Assembly (NCBI GenBank): GCA_039180525.1 | Contig: JBCDDF010000006.1 | Location: 49,372-113,371, forward strand | From: Halovulum sp039180525 | GTDB taxonomy: Bacteria > Pseudomonadota > Alphaproteobacteria > Rhodobacterales > Rhodobacteraceae | Length of the DNA stretch: 64,000 bases | Reading direction: 5' to 3' | Shown: positions 19,188-28,142 of the stretch, in pieces | How the letters are laid out: each line of letters starts with the position of its first letter | Position numbering within the stretch: position 1 is the stretch's first letter | Program-made: the position numbers and the translations under genes | Notes under the pieces: generated by a model | What the model saw: the letters and a program-made list of their open reading frames with translations, nothing else | Databases searched by the model: none | What the model was told of the DNA's origin: nothing

Positions 19188-19863
19188 CGATGTCGCGCTG
19201 CCGCGTCAGGGCGTCACCTTTCGCGCCGATGTCACGTTGCCCGCGGGGCGGTCGGTGGCGCTGATCGGGCCGTCGGGGGCGGGGAAATCGACCGCGCTGG
19301 CGCTGATCGCGGGGTTCGAGCGTCCGGCATCCGGACGGATCCTGCTGGAGCAACACGATGTGGCGGGCCAGGCGCCGGCTGATCGGCCGGTGACGATGCT
19401 GTTTCAGGACAACAACCTGTTTCCGCATCTTACCCTGATGCAGAACGCCGCCCTCGGGCTGCGGCCGACGGCACGGTTGAGTGCAGCGGAACAGGCGCAG
19501 GTGGCGCAAAGCCTGGCGGCGGTTGGGCTGGATGGGTTGGCAACTGCCCGGCCCGGGCAGTTGTCGGGTGGTCAGCAAAGCCGCGCTGCATTGGCCCGGG
19601 CTTTGCTGCGGGCGCGGCCGATCTTATTACTTGACGAACCCTTCGCGGCACTCGGTCCCGCGCAACGGTTGCAGATGTTCACGCTGGTCGAAGATATCCG
19701 CCGGGCCCATGCGATGACGCTTGTGCTGGTGACCCACGATCCGGCCGAAGCGGCGCGCGCGGACATGATCTGCTTCGTTGAGGGCGGTATCCTATATCCG
19801 CCGCGTCCGAGCGGCGATCTGTTGGCAGATCCGCCGCCCGGTTTGCGCGAATATCTGGGCTGA
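19171..19863 (+). CDS. thiQ: Thiamine ABC transporter ATPase
   Basis: The 230-residue ATPase starts at TTG 19171 with GGAGGGCGG just upstream, overlapping thiP by 17 bases. It has Walker A GPSGAGKSTALA, the Q-loop in LFQDNNLFPHLT, signature LSGGQQSRAALARALL, Walker B LLLDEPFAALG and the switch in VTHDPAEA. It powers ThiP. Two of the three thi genes use TTG starts, perhaps to keep expression low. It ends one base short of convergent petC. Confidence 0.93.
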   Translation: MQIRFDDVALPRQGVTFRADVTLPAGRSVALIGPSGAGKSTALALIAGFERPASGRILLEQHDVAGQAPADRPVTMLFQDNNLFPHLTLMQNAALGLRPTARLSAAEQAQVAQSLAAVGLDGLATARPGQLSGGQQSRAALARALLRARPILLLDEPFAALGPAQRLQMFTLVEDIRRAHAMTLVLVTHDPAEAARADMICFVEGGILYPPRPSGDLLADPPPGLREYLG

Positions 19864-19864
19864 T

Positions 19865-20668
19865 TTACTCGGCCGGCGTTGCCGAGCGGGTCTTTTTGTG
19901 CGGCGCCCAGAGTTTCTTGTTGGTCAGGTAAAGAAGTACCGTCAGCAGGCCGAGAAACGCCACCGCGACGATGCCGCTTTGCTTGCGCGCTTCCATCTTC
20001 GGCTCCGCCGCCCACATCAGAAAAGCGGCGACATCCTGTGCTTGCTGTTCCAGGGTGGCCTCGGTCCCGTCCTCGTAGAGCACGTCGTCGCCATAAAGCG
20101 GCTGGGACATCGCGAAGTAACCGCCATAGGCGGTGTTTTCATACAGGAAGGTACCGGCTTCTTCCTTGTCGCCGCCGGTGTAGCCGGTCATCAGAGAGGC
20201 AATGTACTCCGCCCCGCCCATGCCCTGCATCAACTGGTTGATACCCAAGCCCATGGGTCCGTGGAACCCGGCGCGACCCTTGGCCATCAGGCTCAGATCG
20301 GGTGCGTTTTCCAGCAGCGATCCGGGGAAGTAATCGGTCGGCACCGCCTCACGTTCATCGCCCGGCAGCGCTTCGGGCCCGGTATCGGGCACGAAGAAGT
20401 TGGAGGCATAGGCGCGAACCTCGGCATCCGAATAGCCCAGATCCTCCAGCGCGCGGAACGGGACGTATTGCAGCCCGTGGCAGCCCGAGCAGATCTCCGT
20501 GTAGACCTGCAGCCCGCGCTGGAGCTGTCCGCGATCATAGGATCCGAACGGCCCCTCGAACGAAAAGTCGTAGTCGATGACTTTGCCTGCTCCGCCCGCC
20601 GAAAGCGCGGGCGTGGCAAGGACCGCCGCGATCGCGGCCGCGGCAAAGGTTTTGATCGGCAATCGCAT
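19865..20668 (-). CDS. petC: Cytochrome c1 of the bc1 complex
   Basis: The preferred start is the second ATG (20668), because GAGGAGG stands about six bases upstream on the minus strand; the first ATG at 20683 overlaps the petB stop and would add five residues. A signal peptide (MRLPIKTFAAAAIAAVLATP) is followed by the haem c attachment motif CSGCH and a C-terminal membrane anchor (VAVAFLGLLTVLLYLTNKK). The methionine ligand region is in the middle of the mature protein. The subunit hands electrons from the Rieske centre to cytochrome c in the periplasm. Confidence 0.95.
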   Translation of the reverse strand: MRLPIKTFAAAAIAAVLATPALSAGGAGKVIDYDFSFEGPFGSYDRGQLQRGLQVYTEICSGCHGLQYVPFRALEDLGYSDAEVRAYASNFFVPDTGPEALPGDEREAVPTDYFPGSLLENAPDLSLMAKGRAGFHGPMGLGINQLMQGMGGAEYIASLMTGYTGGDKEEAGTFLYENTAYGGYFAMSQPLYGDDVLYEDGTEATLEQQAQDVAAFLMWAAEPKMEARKQSGIVAVAFLGLLTVLLYLTNKKLWAPHKKTRSATPAE

Positions 20669-20679
20669 CGCGCCCCTCC

Positions 20680-22023
20680 TCATTCCGCCGGTTCCAGGGC
20701 GGGCTTGCCGCCGCCGGCGGCGTCCGGGTGACTGTTGGCGAAATCCTCGGCGATCGTTTCTGGCTGCTCTTTGGGTGTCTCAAAGATGCCCAACAGCGGC
20801 AGGATGACGAGGAAATACGCGAACCAATACGTCGTCGCGATCAAGGAGATCGTGGCGAACGGTTCCTCTGCCGGCATCGCCCCGCACCACATCAGCAGGA
20901 TGAAATCGGCGCACAGGATCCAGAACCAGATCTTGAACTGCGGCCGGTATCGTCCCGACCGCACAGAGGACGTATCCAGCCACGGTGCCAGCGCCATCAC
21001 CAGGATGGCACCGAACATCGCGACCACGCCGAAGAACTTCGCATCGATGATGCCGCCGGTGATGAACCCGGTGAACTGTACGATCCAGACGTCCTCGGTG
21101 AATGCGCGCAAGATCGCGTAGAACGGCAGGAAGTACCATTCCGGCACGATATGCGCAGGCGTCGCCAGCGGGTTCGCCTCGATGTAGTTGTCCGGGTGGC
21201 CCAGGTAGTTGGGATGGAACGCGACCAACGCGGCGAACAGCACCAATACAAAGGCCAGCGCGAACAAATCCTTGATCACGAAATACGGCCAGAAGGGCAG
21301 GGTGTCTTCCTGCGCCTCGCGCTTCGAGTTGCGGCGCACCTCCACCCCGGTGGGGTTGTTGTTGCCGGTGGTGTGGAACGCCCAGACATGCACGATGACC
21401 AGGCCCAAGATCAGGAACGGCAGCAGGTAGTGCAGCGAGAAGAACCGCGTCAGCGTGGCGTTGTCCACGGCCGGGCCGCCCAGCAGCCATGTCTGCAGCG
21501 CGTCGCCAACGAAGGGGATGGCGCCGAACAGGCCGGTGATCACGGTCGCGCCCCAGAACGACATCTGGCCCCAGGGCAGGACGTAGCCCATGAAGGCTGT
21601 TGCCATCATCAGCACATAGATCAGCATGCCGATAATCCACGTCACCTCTCGCGGCGCCTTGTAGGAGCCGTAAAAGAGGCTGCGGAACATGTGCAGATAG
21701 ACCGCGATAAAGAACAGCGAAGCGCCATTCATGTGGATGTAGCGGATCGCCCAGCCGCCGTTCACGTCGCGCATGATGTGTTCGACACTGGCGAAGGCAA
21801 GGTCGACGTCGGGCGTGTAGTGCATCACAAGGACGATGCCGGTGATGATCTGCAGCACAAGGCAGAACACCAGAACCACGCCCCAGATCCACATCCAGTT
21901 GAGGTTCTTGGGTGTCGGGATCGTCAGCGTCGAATGCGCCAGCCCCAGGATCGGCAGCCGGCTTTCAAGCCATTTGGCGCCTGCGGACTTGGGTTCGTAA
22001 TGGTCGTGCGGAATACCACCCAT
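20680..22023 (-). CDS. petB: Cytochrome b of the bc1 complex
   Basis: The 447-residue membrane protein carries the four haem-ligand histidines in helices B and D (for example IHMNGASLFFIAVYLHMFR) and the Qo-site PEWY motif in HIVPEWYFLPFY. It oxidises quinol at the outer face and reduces quinone at the inner face. The length is that of the full-size bacterial protein. It lies between petA and petC in the usual fbc order; the gap to petA is 11 bases and the stop overlaps the first possible petC start. Confidence 0.97.
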   Translation of the reverse strand: MGGIPHDHYEPKSAGAKWLESRLPILGLAHSTLTIPTPKNLNWMWIWGVVLVFCLVLQIITGIVLVMHYTPDVDLAFASVEHIMRDVNGGWAIRYIHMNGASLFFIAVYLHMFRSLFYGSYKAPREVTWIIGMLIYVLMMATAFMGYVLPWGQMSFWGATVITGLFGAIPFVGDALQTWLLGGPAVDNATLTRFFSLHYLLPFLILGLVIVHVWAFHTTGNNNPTGVEVRRNSKREAQEDTLPFWPYFVIKDLFALAFVLVLFAALVAFHPNYLGHPDNYIEANPLATPAHIVPEWYFLPFYAILRAFTEDVWIVQFTGFITGGIIDAKFFGVVAMFGAILVMALAPWLDTSSVRSGRYRPQFKIWFWILCADFILLMWCGAMPAEEPFATISLIATTYWFAYFLVILPLLGIFETPKEQPETIAEDFANSHPDAAGGGKPALEPAE

Positions 22024-22034
22024 TGTATCCTCCC

Positions 22035-22592
22035 TTATCCTAGCTGAATGACGGTTTCGGAAACGAATTCTGCCGTGGGCACCGGCAGGTTCTCCGGCGC
22101 TGGGCCGCGGCGGATGCGCCCGGCAGTGTCATAATGCGACCCGTGGCAGGGGCAGAACCAGCCGCCGAAATCGCCGGCATCGCCCAGTGGTACGCAGCCC
22201 AGATGGGTGCAGACGCCGATCATCACAAGCCACTCGCCGGCTTCGTCGAGGCTGCGAAACTCATCCGCTGCGTTTTCCGCCGAGATATTGGCGTTGCGCG
22301 CGTCATTGTCTGGCAGCGCGCTCAGATCCACATCGCGCGCCGCCGCTATTTCCTCTTCGGTGCGGCGGCGGATGAAGACAGGCTTGCCCCGCCACAGCGC
22401 GGTGATCTGCTGGCCCGGTTCGACCGCACCGACATCGACCTGGATCGATGACAGCGCCTGCACGTCCGCACTGGGGTTCATTTGATTGATCAACGGCCAA
22501 ACTGCCGCGCCAACCGCCACGGCGCCGGTCGCACCTGTGGCCACGTAAAGAAAATCGCGCCGGTTCGGCTCCTGATCCTCCACGTGGGACAT
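22035..22592 (-). CDS. petA: Rieske iron-sulfur subunit of the bc1 complex
   Basis: The 185-residue protein has a twin-arginine-type N-terminus (NRRDFLYVATGATGAVAVGA) that stays as a membrane anchor. The two cluster-binding boxes CTHLGC and CPCHGSHY supply two cysteines, two histidines and the disulfide pair. It transfers one electron from quinol to cytochrome c1. It is the first gene of petABC; the divergent trmL begins about 145 bases away. Confidence 0.97.
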   Translation of the reverse strand: MSHVEDQEPNRRDFLYVATGATGAVAVGAAVWPLINQMNPSADVQALSSIQVDVGAVEPGQQITALWRGKPVFIRRRTEEEIAAARDVDLSALPDNDARNANISAENAADEFRSLDEAGEWLVMIGVCTHLGCVPLGDAGDFGGWFCPCHGSHYDTAGRIRRGPAPENLPVPTAEFVSETVIQLG

Positions 22593-22617
22593 GGGTCGTC
22601 TCCCTTCATTCCTGCCT

Positions 22618-22631
22618 TGCCGATATCGGCA
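22618..22631. promoter_or_regulatory. 14-base palindrome upstream of petA
   Basis: TGCCGATATCGGCA is a perfect dyad 26 bases upstream of the petA start, inside the petA/trmL divergent region. Its position just before the ribosome-binding area fits an operator or an RNA hairpin in the leader. No known regulator motif was matched. Confidence 0.3.
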
Positions 22632-22755
22632 CCGCCTTAAGCTGCGGGCGCAGATACCTACTGGGATCTTTCAAAAGGGCTAACTAGGCCAAAGGGGGCG
22701 CCGCGACCAGGGGACTTTCGGCCGCATCGTATTGAATATGGACAAGCGCGCCACC

Positions 22756-23229
22756 ATGAGTGTTTCACAGCGCATGCGTTTGGTCGTCTTTCAACCCGAT
22801 ATCGCCGGCAATCTGGGCGCGATGCTGCGCAGTGCGGCCTGTTTCGACGCAGCGGTCGATGTGATCGGACCCTGCGGCTTCGCATTGTCCGACAAGGCGT
22901 TGCGGCGGGCGGCGTTGGACTACGCCGGGCCGCAGGATGTGCGTTATCATGTCGATTGGGCGGCGTTTCGCGCCGCTGGTGATCCCGGGCGGCTGGTACT
23001 TCTCAGCACGGGGGCGCAAACTTCGCTATGGCAGCCGCGATTCCGGCCCGAAGACAGGCTGTTGGTCGGGCGGGAGACCGGCGGCGTGCCGGACGAGGTG
23101 CGCGCCGCCGCGGATTTGGCGGTCCGTATCCCCATGCCCGGTGGCGGGCGCAGCCTGAATGTCGGCGTCGCCGCCGCGATCGCCCTGGCTGAGGTCGCGC
23201 GCCAGCGCGCCGGTGCCGATACCGGTTGA
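22756..23229 (+). CDS. trmL: tRNA (cytidine(34)-2'-O)-methyltransferase
   Basis: This SPOUT-class enzyme methylates the wobble ribose of certain leucine tRNAs. Visible family blocks are VVFQPDIAGNLGAMLRSAAC, GPCGFALSDKALRRAALDY, LLVGRETGGVPDEV and the trefoil-knot loop IPMPGGGRSLNVGVAAAIAL. The start is uncertain: candidates are 22738, 22756 and 22774, and none has a good Shine-Dalgarno sequence. Homology supports a start close to MRLVVFQPD (22774). It stands alone, divergent from petABC. Confidence 0.88.
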   Translation: MSVSQRMRLVVFQPDIAGNLGAMLRSAACFDAAVDVIGPCGFALSDKALRRAALDYAGPQDVRYHVDWAAFRAAGDPGRLVLLSTGAQTSLWQPRFRPEDRLLVGRETGGVPDEVRAAADLAVRIPMPGGGRSLNVGVAAAIALAEVARQRAGADTG

Positions 23230-23345
23230 CCATGGGGCTGTAACAAAACCCCATGCGGTGCTGACGGTGGATAAACTCGCCGTGTGAGCCGTTGTCCGAA
23301 CGGCGTTCAACGGTAATTTGCATGGCAGCCCGCCACGCAACCCAG

Positions 23346-24170
23346 ATGGATGCCGCCATGATCGCCCTGTCCCGCCGCGCCTTTGTTGCCTCCAGCGTCG
23401 CCCTTGCCGCTTTGTCCGCCGCCCCCGTCGCCGCCGCGCAGCGCGCGACGCTGATCGACCGCCGTTGGGCGCGGTTCGGCAATGCCGGCGACCCCGACCA
23501 TGGCGCTTGGGACGGCATCCTGCGCCGTCATCTGACGTTGGGTCAGGACGGAATCGCCCGGTTTAACTATCGCGGCGCGGACCTGACCCGGGTCTCGGCG
23601 TATGTCGCAAGTCTGCAGGCGGTGGACCCCGCCACGCTGAATAGCAACGCGGCCTATGCTTATTGGGTCAACCTCTACAACGCACAGACCGTCAAGGTGG
23701 TGATGGAAAACTACCCGGTCCGGTCCATCCGCGATATCGGCGGCGGCGTGTTCGCGCGCGGGCCGTGGCGCGACAAGGCGGTCACCGTCGCCGGGCAGGC
23801 GTTGTCGCTGGACGATATCGAACACGGTATTCTGCGCCCCGTCTGGCGTGACCCCCGTGTGCATTACGCGGTCAATTGCGCTTCTCTGGGATGTCCGAAC
23901 CTGGCACCGCGCGCCTTTACCGCCGGCCGGCTGGCGCAGATGCTGGAGGATGGCGCGCGGACCTATATCAACCACCCCCGTGGTGCGCGGATCGCCAATG
24001 GCCGCCTGATCGTGTCTTCGATCTACAATTGGTTCCGGGAGGATTTCGGCGGCAGCGACGCGGGCGTCCTGGCGCATCTGCGCAGCTATGCCGTGCCGCC
24101 CATCGCCGGTCAGTTGACCGCGATCGACCGGATCTCGGACCACGGTTATGACTGGAGCCTGAACGGCTAA
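23346..24170 (+). CDS. DUF547 domain protein with Tat-type signal
   Basis: The N-terminus has SRRAFVASSVALAALSAAP, a twin-arginine-like signal, so export to the periplasm is likely. The body matches DUF547: NSNAAYAYWVNLYNAQTVK, a HGILRPVWRDPRVHYAVNCASLGCPNL block and AFTAGRLAQMLEDGARTYIN. The conserved asparagine, cysteine and histidine residues recall a papain-like or transglutaminase-like fold, but no reaction is established. Starts at 23322, 23346 and 23358 are all possible; none has a clear ribosome-binding site. Confidence 0.82.
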   Translation: MDAAMIALSRRAFVASSVALAALSAAPVAAAQRATLIDRRWARFGNAGDPDHGAWDGILRRHLTLGQDGIARFNYRGADLTRVSAYVASLQAVDPATLNSNAAYAYWVNLYNAQTVKVVMENYPVRSIRDIGGGVFARGPWRDKAVTVAGQALSLDDIEHGILRPVWRDPRVHYAVNCASLGCPNLAPRAFTAGRLAQMLEDGARTYINHPRGARIANGRLIVSSIYNWFREDFGGSDAGVLAHLRSYAVPPIAGQLTAIDRISDHGYDWSLNG

Positions 24171-24282
24171 CCCCGGTAACGTTACAAAGCCCGTTGCCCG
24201 CCCTCGCGCTTCGTGCCGGAAACGCCTACCTTACACGTGAGGTTTTTGCAGCAGGAGACCGGCCAAGCATCGGTCTGAGCAT

Positions 24283-24939
24283 ATGGGTTTGCGGGTATGG
24301 TTCTTCGCGGCGGCATGCGCCGCCCTTGGTGTCGGCGCGGCGTCCGCGCAGGGTTTCGATATCGAGATCTATGGCGGCGTGCAGGGCGCGCCGCACAGCA
24401 CCGTGACTGGCGTGACCGAAACCGGCGTGCCGTTCGACTTCACCTCCGACTGGGAGGGGCGGTCCTTCGACGCGCCGATCTATTACGGCGGGCGGATCAT
24501 GTACGATCTGGACCGGCCGTGGAGCTTCGGCATCGAGTTCACCCATGCAAAGGTCTATGCCAGCGAAGACACCCTGACCGACAGCGGCTTCACCGCGCTG
24601 GAATTCACTGACGGGCTGAACATCATCACAGTGAATGCGGAGCGCGACGTCCGTTTCACCGACCGTTGGAAGGCTTATGGCGGCCTTGGCCTGGGGATCG
24701 CGGTGCCGCATGTGGATGTGGAGACGCCGACCGGCGGCGACACGTTCGAGTTCCAACTGACCGGTCCGGCGCTGCGCTGGTATGTCGGCGGCAATTTCGC
24801 GCTGACCCGCCGCTGGTCGCTTTTCGCCGAATATCAGGGCACGTTTTCGTCCAACGACGCAAACCTGGATGGCGGCGGCGATCTGGACACGGATATCGTG
24901 ACCAACGCGTTCAATCTGGGGATCGGGTTTTCGTTCTAA
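24283..24939 (+). CDS. Outer-membrane beta-barrel protein
   Basis: The 218-residue protein starts with a signal peptide (MGLRVWFFAAACAALGVGAA, cleaved after ASAQ). It continues as alternating hydrophobic/polar strands with aromatic girdles (IYYGGRIMYDLDRPWSFGIE, WSLFAEYQGTF) and ends GIGFSF, an aromatic C-terminal residue recognised by the BAM machinery. This is the eight-stranded small-barrel type (OmpA-barrel/opacity-like). Function unknown. Confidence 0.82.
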   Translation: MGLRVWFFAAACAALGVGAASAQGFDIEIYGGVQGAPHSTVTGVTETGVPFDFTSDWEGRSFDAPIYYGGRIMYDLDRPWSFGIEFTHAKVYASEDTLTDSGFTALEFTDGLNIITVNAERDVRFTDRWKAYGGLGLGIAVPHVDVETPTGGDTFEFQLTGPALRWYVGGNFALTRRWSLFAEYQGTFSSNDANLDGGGDLDTDIVTNAFNLGIGFSF

Positions 24940-25525
24940 CCGAGCGCAGGCCGGCCGCGCCGGAACCGGGGACCGGGAGATAGGGTGTCGCCGAACCGGG
25001 TCGCCGACCGCGCCGTCCCGGTTGGCACCGGCGGCGCGCGCGGTGACGTGGAGCGGGGCCGGAGTGTCAGCGGCCACTCCGCTGTGCTTTTGCGTATCTC
25101 CCGCAAGCCTTGGATGTCTTGATCCGGGCCAAAGCGGCGCGCCGGGGACCCGATCGGCGTATCCATGCCGCTCGTTGTGCGGTGAGCGAAACTGCGGGCC
25201 AGCGGGCTGCCGGACGCCAGCCGGACAGGCACGCCTTTCGCAACGAACGCCAGCGCAGCGGTCAACCGGTCGTTCTGCCAGTCCCTCGGGATCGATCCCG
25301 AACCTCCGACCCGACCTTGGATGCGGTCGCGGCGCTGCCGTACCGCGTTTGTCCTAAGTTGCTGCCTTGCATTCCTTCGAAGGGATCGCATCATTACACC
25401 ACAGGATCGAACAGCTAAGCCGCAGCGCGACAGCAGGCATGACTTCGATGGATCCTGGCGGCCCAACGGACGCGAATTCCGGGCCGCGTGCCGATTGCCC
25501 GTCGCGCACGCCAGAGGAGGCGAAC
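24940..25525. other. Gap of about 590 bases, no gene supported
   Basis: ORFs on both strands translate to arginine-, proline- and serine-rich sequence without motifs, and none has a good ribosome-binding site. The end of the stretch holds the leader of the phosphatase fusion gene, with GAGGAGG at 25514-25520. It may contain decayed coding sequence; no family could be recognised. Confidence 0.45.
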
Positions 25526-26695
25526 ATGATCGGACCGGTAAGGACTATCGTATGCATTCTGGCCGCGTTCGCCGGGCAAGCCTGGGCGGAAGACAGAACC
25601 GAAGCGCTGAATGTCGAACCGGTCTCGACCCATGTCGGGGAGATGTCGGCGGGGGGCTTCAGTCTGGAACAGACCGAGGAACGTCTGCGGTTCGAGCCGA
25701 TCCAGATGCTCGGCGACATGTTCGCGCGTGACGACGTCGTTTATATCATGCGCCATGGCCCGACCGACTGGTCCAAGCTGGACGAGCGCGACGTCGCGCC
25801 GGGCGACTGCGCCAATCAGCGGATCATGAGCGATCTGGGTGCCGTTCAGATGCGCGATTTCGGCAGCCTTCTGGCGCATAACGGCGTCGTCCCGTCGCGG
25901 ATCGTGGTCAGTGAATGGTGCCGCAACCAGCAGACCCTGGAACATCTGCGCACCGGGTTCGATCGCATCAACCCCGCCATCCTGGCCGATGTGCCGATGG
26001 AAACCGATCCAGAGCTGAACCTGCTGTTGTCGCTGCAGGGCGCGCGCAATGTCGAAGCCCTGCGCCAGCGCGTTTCGTCCTGGGAGGGGGAGCCCGGCCG
26101 CACCGGGCCGCTGCTGTTGATCACCCATTTCACCAATATCCAGGAACTGACCCAATTCAGCGTGTTCGAGGGCGAGATCCTGATCCTCGACCCCAAACGC
26201 AACAATCAGGTGATTGGCACGTTGCGCCTGCGATCGGCATCGCCCGATGTCGGTCACTTCGAGGAGGCACTGGGCTCGCCCCTGCTGCGCGAGGAACAGG
26301 CCTTTGACATGGTCACCCGGTTTTATCAGGCGTTGAACCTGGGCGACGAGACCATGCTGCGCACGGTTGTGGATCCGGATTGGCAGATGGCGGGCGCGAC
26401 GCCGGCGGACCAAGGCCAAGACGTGGGTGCGTTCTTGCGCGATCTGGCGCGCTACACCGACGGATTGGAGAATGGCCGTTTCGATATCGAGGACGTGCAT
26501 GTCTCCGACGATGTGGTCACCGTGATCGGGACGATCTATGGCCGCCACACCGCCGATCTTTTCGGCGTGCCCGCCACCGGGCGCGAGGTCAGCTTCGGCG
26601 GCATCTCGGTTCACCGCATTGCCGAGGGGGCGATCGTCGAAAGCTGGCAGTTGGCCGACCGCGCGGCGCTGATGGACCAGATTACCGCCGAATAG
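25526..26695 (+). CDS. Secreted histidine phosphatase fused to a SnoaL-like domain
   Basis: The start at ATG 25526 is supported by GAGGAGG five bases upstream and by the signal peptide it yields (MIGPVRTIVCILAAFAGQAWA). Residues about 60-230 form a histidine phosphatase domain with the phospho-acceptor block YIMRHGPTDWS, then SEWCRNQQTLEHL and LLLITHFTN with the second histidine. Residues about 260-385 form an NTF2/SnoaL-like cone: FYQALNLGDETMLRTVVDPDW and GAIVESWQLADRAALM. Fusion of the two is unusual and suggests the second domain binds the leaving group or a regulator. Predicted periplasmic; substrate unknown. Confidence 0.85.
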   Translation: MIGPVRTIVCILAAFAGQAWAEDRTEALNVEPVSTHVGEMSAGGFSLEQTEERLRFEPIQMLGDMFARDDVVYIMRHGPTDWSKLDERDVAPGDCANQRIMSDLGAVQMRDFGSLLAHNGVVPSRIVVSEWCRNQQTLEHLRTGFDRINPAILADVPMETDPELNLLLSLQGARNVEALRQRVSSWEGEPGRTGPLLLITHFTNIQELTQFSVFEGEILILDPKRNNQVIGTLRLRSASPDVGHFEEALGSPLLREEQAFDMVTRFYQALNLGDETMLRTVVDPDWQMAGATPADQGQDVGAFLRDLARYTDGLENGRFDIEDVHVSDDVVTVIGTIYGRHTADLFGVPATGREVSFGGISVHRIAEGAIVESWQLADRAALMDQITAE

Positions 26696-27139
26696 GCCTC
26701 AAACCCATGCGTGCCGCCGGCGTTACGCGCCCGCGGCGCGGCACAACCCCACAACCCGCATCCGGCGGCGAACGGATTGTTCTGGTCGGAGCCCGTCATG
26801 GGTGGCCGCAGCAAATACGCCGCGGCCGATGTCGGTCCAGCGTCCGAATGCTACGGATCGGTTGCCGGTTCGTCGCGAGCGGGCAGGGCGATGCCGATGC
26901 CGTGGCGGAGATGTCCGGGCTGGGGATGCCATCGGCGATGGCCACAAACCGCATGGTGTTGGTTGGGTTGCCCAGATCAGCGCCCCGCAGGCGACCACGC
27001 CCGCCTGCACCGGGGCCGGCGGTACGAAATCGGCGGCCCCGTCGCAGGCGCTTTGTCCTGCGCAGTGCTTCGGGCTTCGACGGCGCCCGTCACCCTGCGC
27101 GAATGTCGCCGGGATGACACGGGCCATCCGCGCCGCCGC
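26696..27139. other. Gap of about 440 bases, no gene supported
   Basis: This lies between the 3' ends of the phosphatase fusion and the convergent AraC-type regulator. A minus-strand ORF of about 134 codons exists, but its translation has no hydrophobic core, signal or motif I can name, and codon-position patterns look like shadow sequence. I see no hairpin with a T-tract. Confidence 0.45.
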
Positions 27140-28045
27140 CTATGCCGCAGCCGCCCGGTACTTGCGGCGAAAGTCCTGCGGGGTCATGCCGGTCTGTTCG
27201 TGAAAGCGCCGGCTAAAGGCGGAGTGATCGCCGTAGCCCACGTCATAGGCGACGTTCTGGATACTGCCACTGGCTTGCGCGAGGATGTCCTTGGCCTTGT
27301 CGATTCGCACCGCCTGAACATAGCTCAACGGCGTGTGGCCCAGGATCTTGGCGAACCGCCGCATGAAAGTGCGCTTCGACAGGCCGGCGACGCCGGCCAG
27401 CGTATCCAGCGTCAGCGGGTGGGCGAAATTGCTTTCGATATAAAGTTGCGCCCGGCGCACCGCCTGGTCGTCATGGCCGAGATCGGGGACGAACCGCTGA
27501 TATTGCCGCTGATCGCGCCGGGGCGTGTCGATCACGAACTGGCTCGACACCTCGATCATCGCGGCCCGGTCCAAAAGGCGTTCGACCAGCGCCAGCGAAA
27601 GATCGATCCAGGCCATCATGCCGCCGGCGGTGATCAGGTCGCGATACTCGATCAGGATCCGGTCGGCATCGGTCGGCGTGCCCGGATACCGTTCTGCGAA
27701 ACCGCTGACCAGCCGCCAATGCGTGGTCACCCGGCGGGCGCCAAGGATATCGGCTTCGGCCAGCCAGATCAGTCCGGCACAGACCGAACACATCACCGCG
27801 CCGCGTTGATGCGCCCGGTGCAATGCCGCCGGCAGTTCCGGCTGGGCGGCGGTGTCGATCGGTTGCGGCGCGGGCGGCAGGATATAGATGTCGTGCCCGG
27901 GGTCGGGATGCCCGACGATTTCGACGGCCAACTGCCTTTCGGGGCGCAATTCGGCGGCGAAACGCAGGATTTCGGCCATGCCATGCACCGCCGAGGTCAG
28001 GGCGCCGCGATAGTTCACGATGGCGATGCGATGCGCTGCAGGCAT
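27140..28045 (-). CDS. GlxA-type transcriptional regulator (DJ-1/PfpI domain plus AraC domain)
   Basis: The 301-residue protein has an N-terminal class-I glutamine amidotransferase-like domain with the elbow AVMCSVCAGLIWLAEAD near residue 83. A C-terminal AraC DNA-binding domain has LDTLAGVAGLSKRTFMRRFAKI and the second helix-turn-helix IQNVAYDVGYGDHSAFSRRF. GlxA-family members often regulate catabolism of amines or nitrogen compounds such as carnitine or arginine. It is divergent from a metallo-hydrolase gene, with a palindrome in between, so that gene is the probable target. Confidence 0.9.
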   Translation of the reverse strand: MPAAHRIAIVNYRGALTSAVHGMAEILRFAAELRPERQLAVEIVGHPDPGHDIYILPPAPQPIDTAAQPELPAALHRAHQRGAVMCSVCAGLIWLAEADILGARRVTTHWRLVSGFAERYPGTPTDADRILIEYRDLITAGGMMAWIDLSLALVERLLDRAAMIEVSSQFVIDTPRRDQRQYQRFVPDLGHDDQAVRRAQLYIESNFAHPLTLDTLAGVAGLSKRTFMRRFAKILGHTPLSYVQAVRIDKAKDILAQASGSIQNVAYDVGYGDHSAFSRRFHEQTGMTPQDFRRKYRAAAA

Positions 28046-28072
28046 GTATTTGGCAACATTAGCACAAAGATG

Positions 28073-28084
28073 GTCAATATTGAC
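28073..28084. promoter_or_regulatory. 12-base palindrome between AraC-type regulator and metallo-hydrolase
   Basis: GTCAATATTGAC is a perfect dyad in the 97-base divergent intergenic region, 28 bases from the regulator start and 58 bases from the hydrolase start. It stands in an AT-rich patch where promoters are expected. A two-fold site would be unusual for an AraC-type protein, which normally binds direct repeats. Confidence 0.45.
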
Positions 28085-28142
28085 GGTAGCGCCGTCGCCG
28101 CCTTGTCACAACATAAAGCAGGTCGAACTCCGGGAGCGTGCG

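Noticed and set aside
20728..22047. Plus-strand ORF of 439 codons opposite petB
   Set aside because: petB is unmistakable on the other strand; the plus translation is rich in histidine, glutamine, arginine and aspartate with no domain.
23231..23255. CATGGGG/CCCCATG hairpin after trmL as terminator
   Set aside because: The stem is only seven bases with an 11-base loop and no T-tract follows on the plus strand.
25367..25525. Upstream in-frame start for the phosphatase fusion
   Set aside because: The extra 53 residues lack a signal or motif, while the ATG at 25526 has both a strong ribosome-binding site and an immediate signal peptide.
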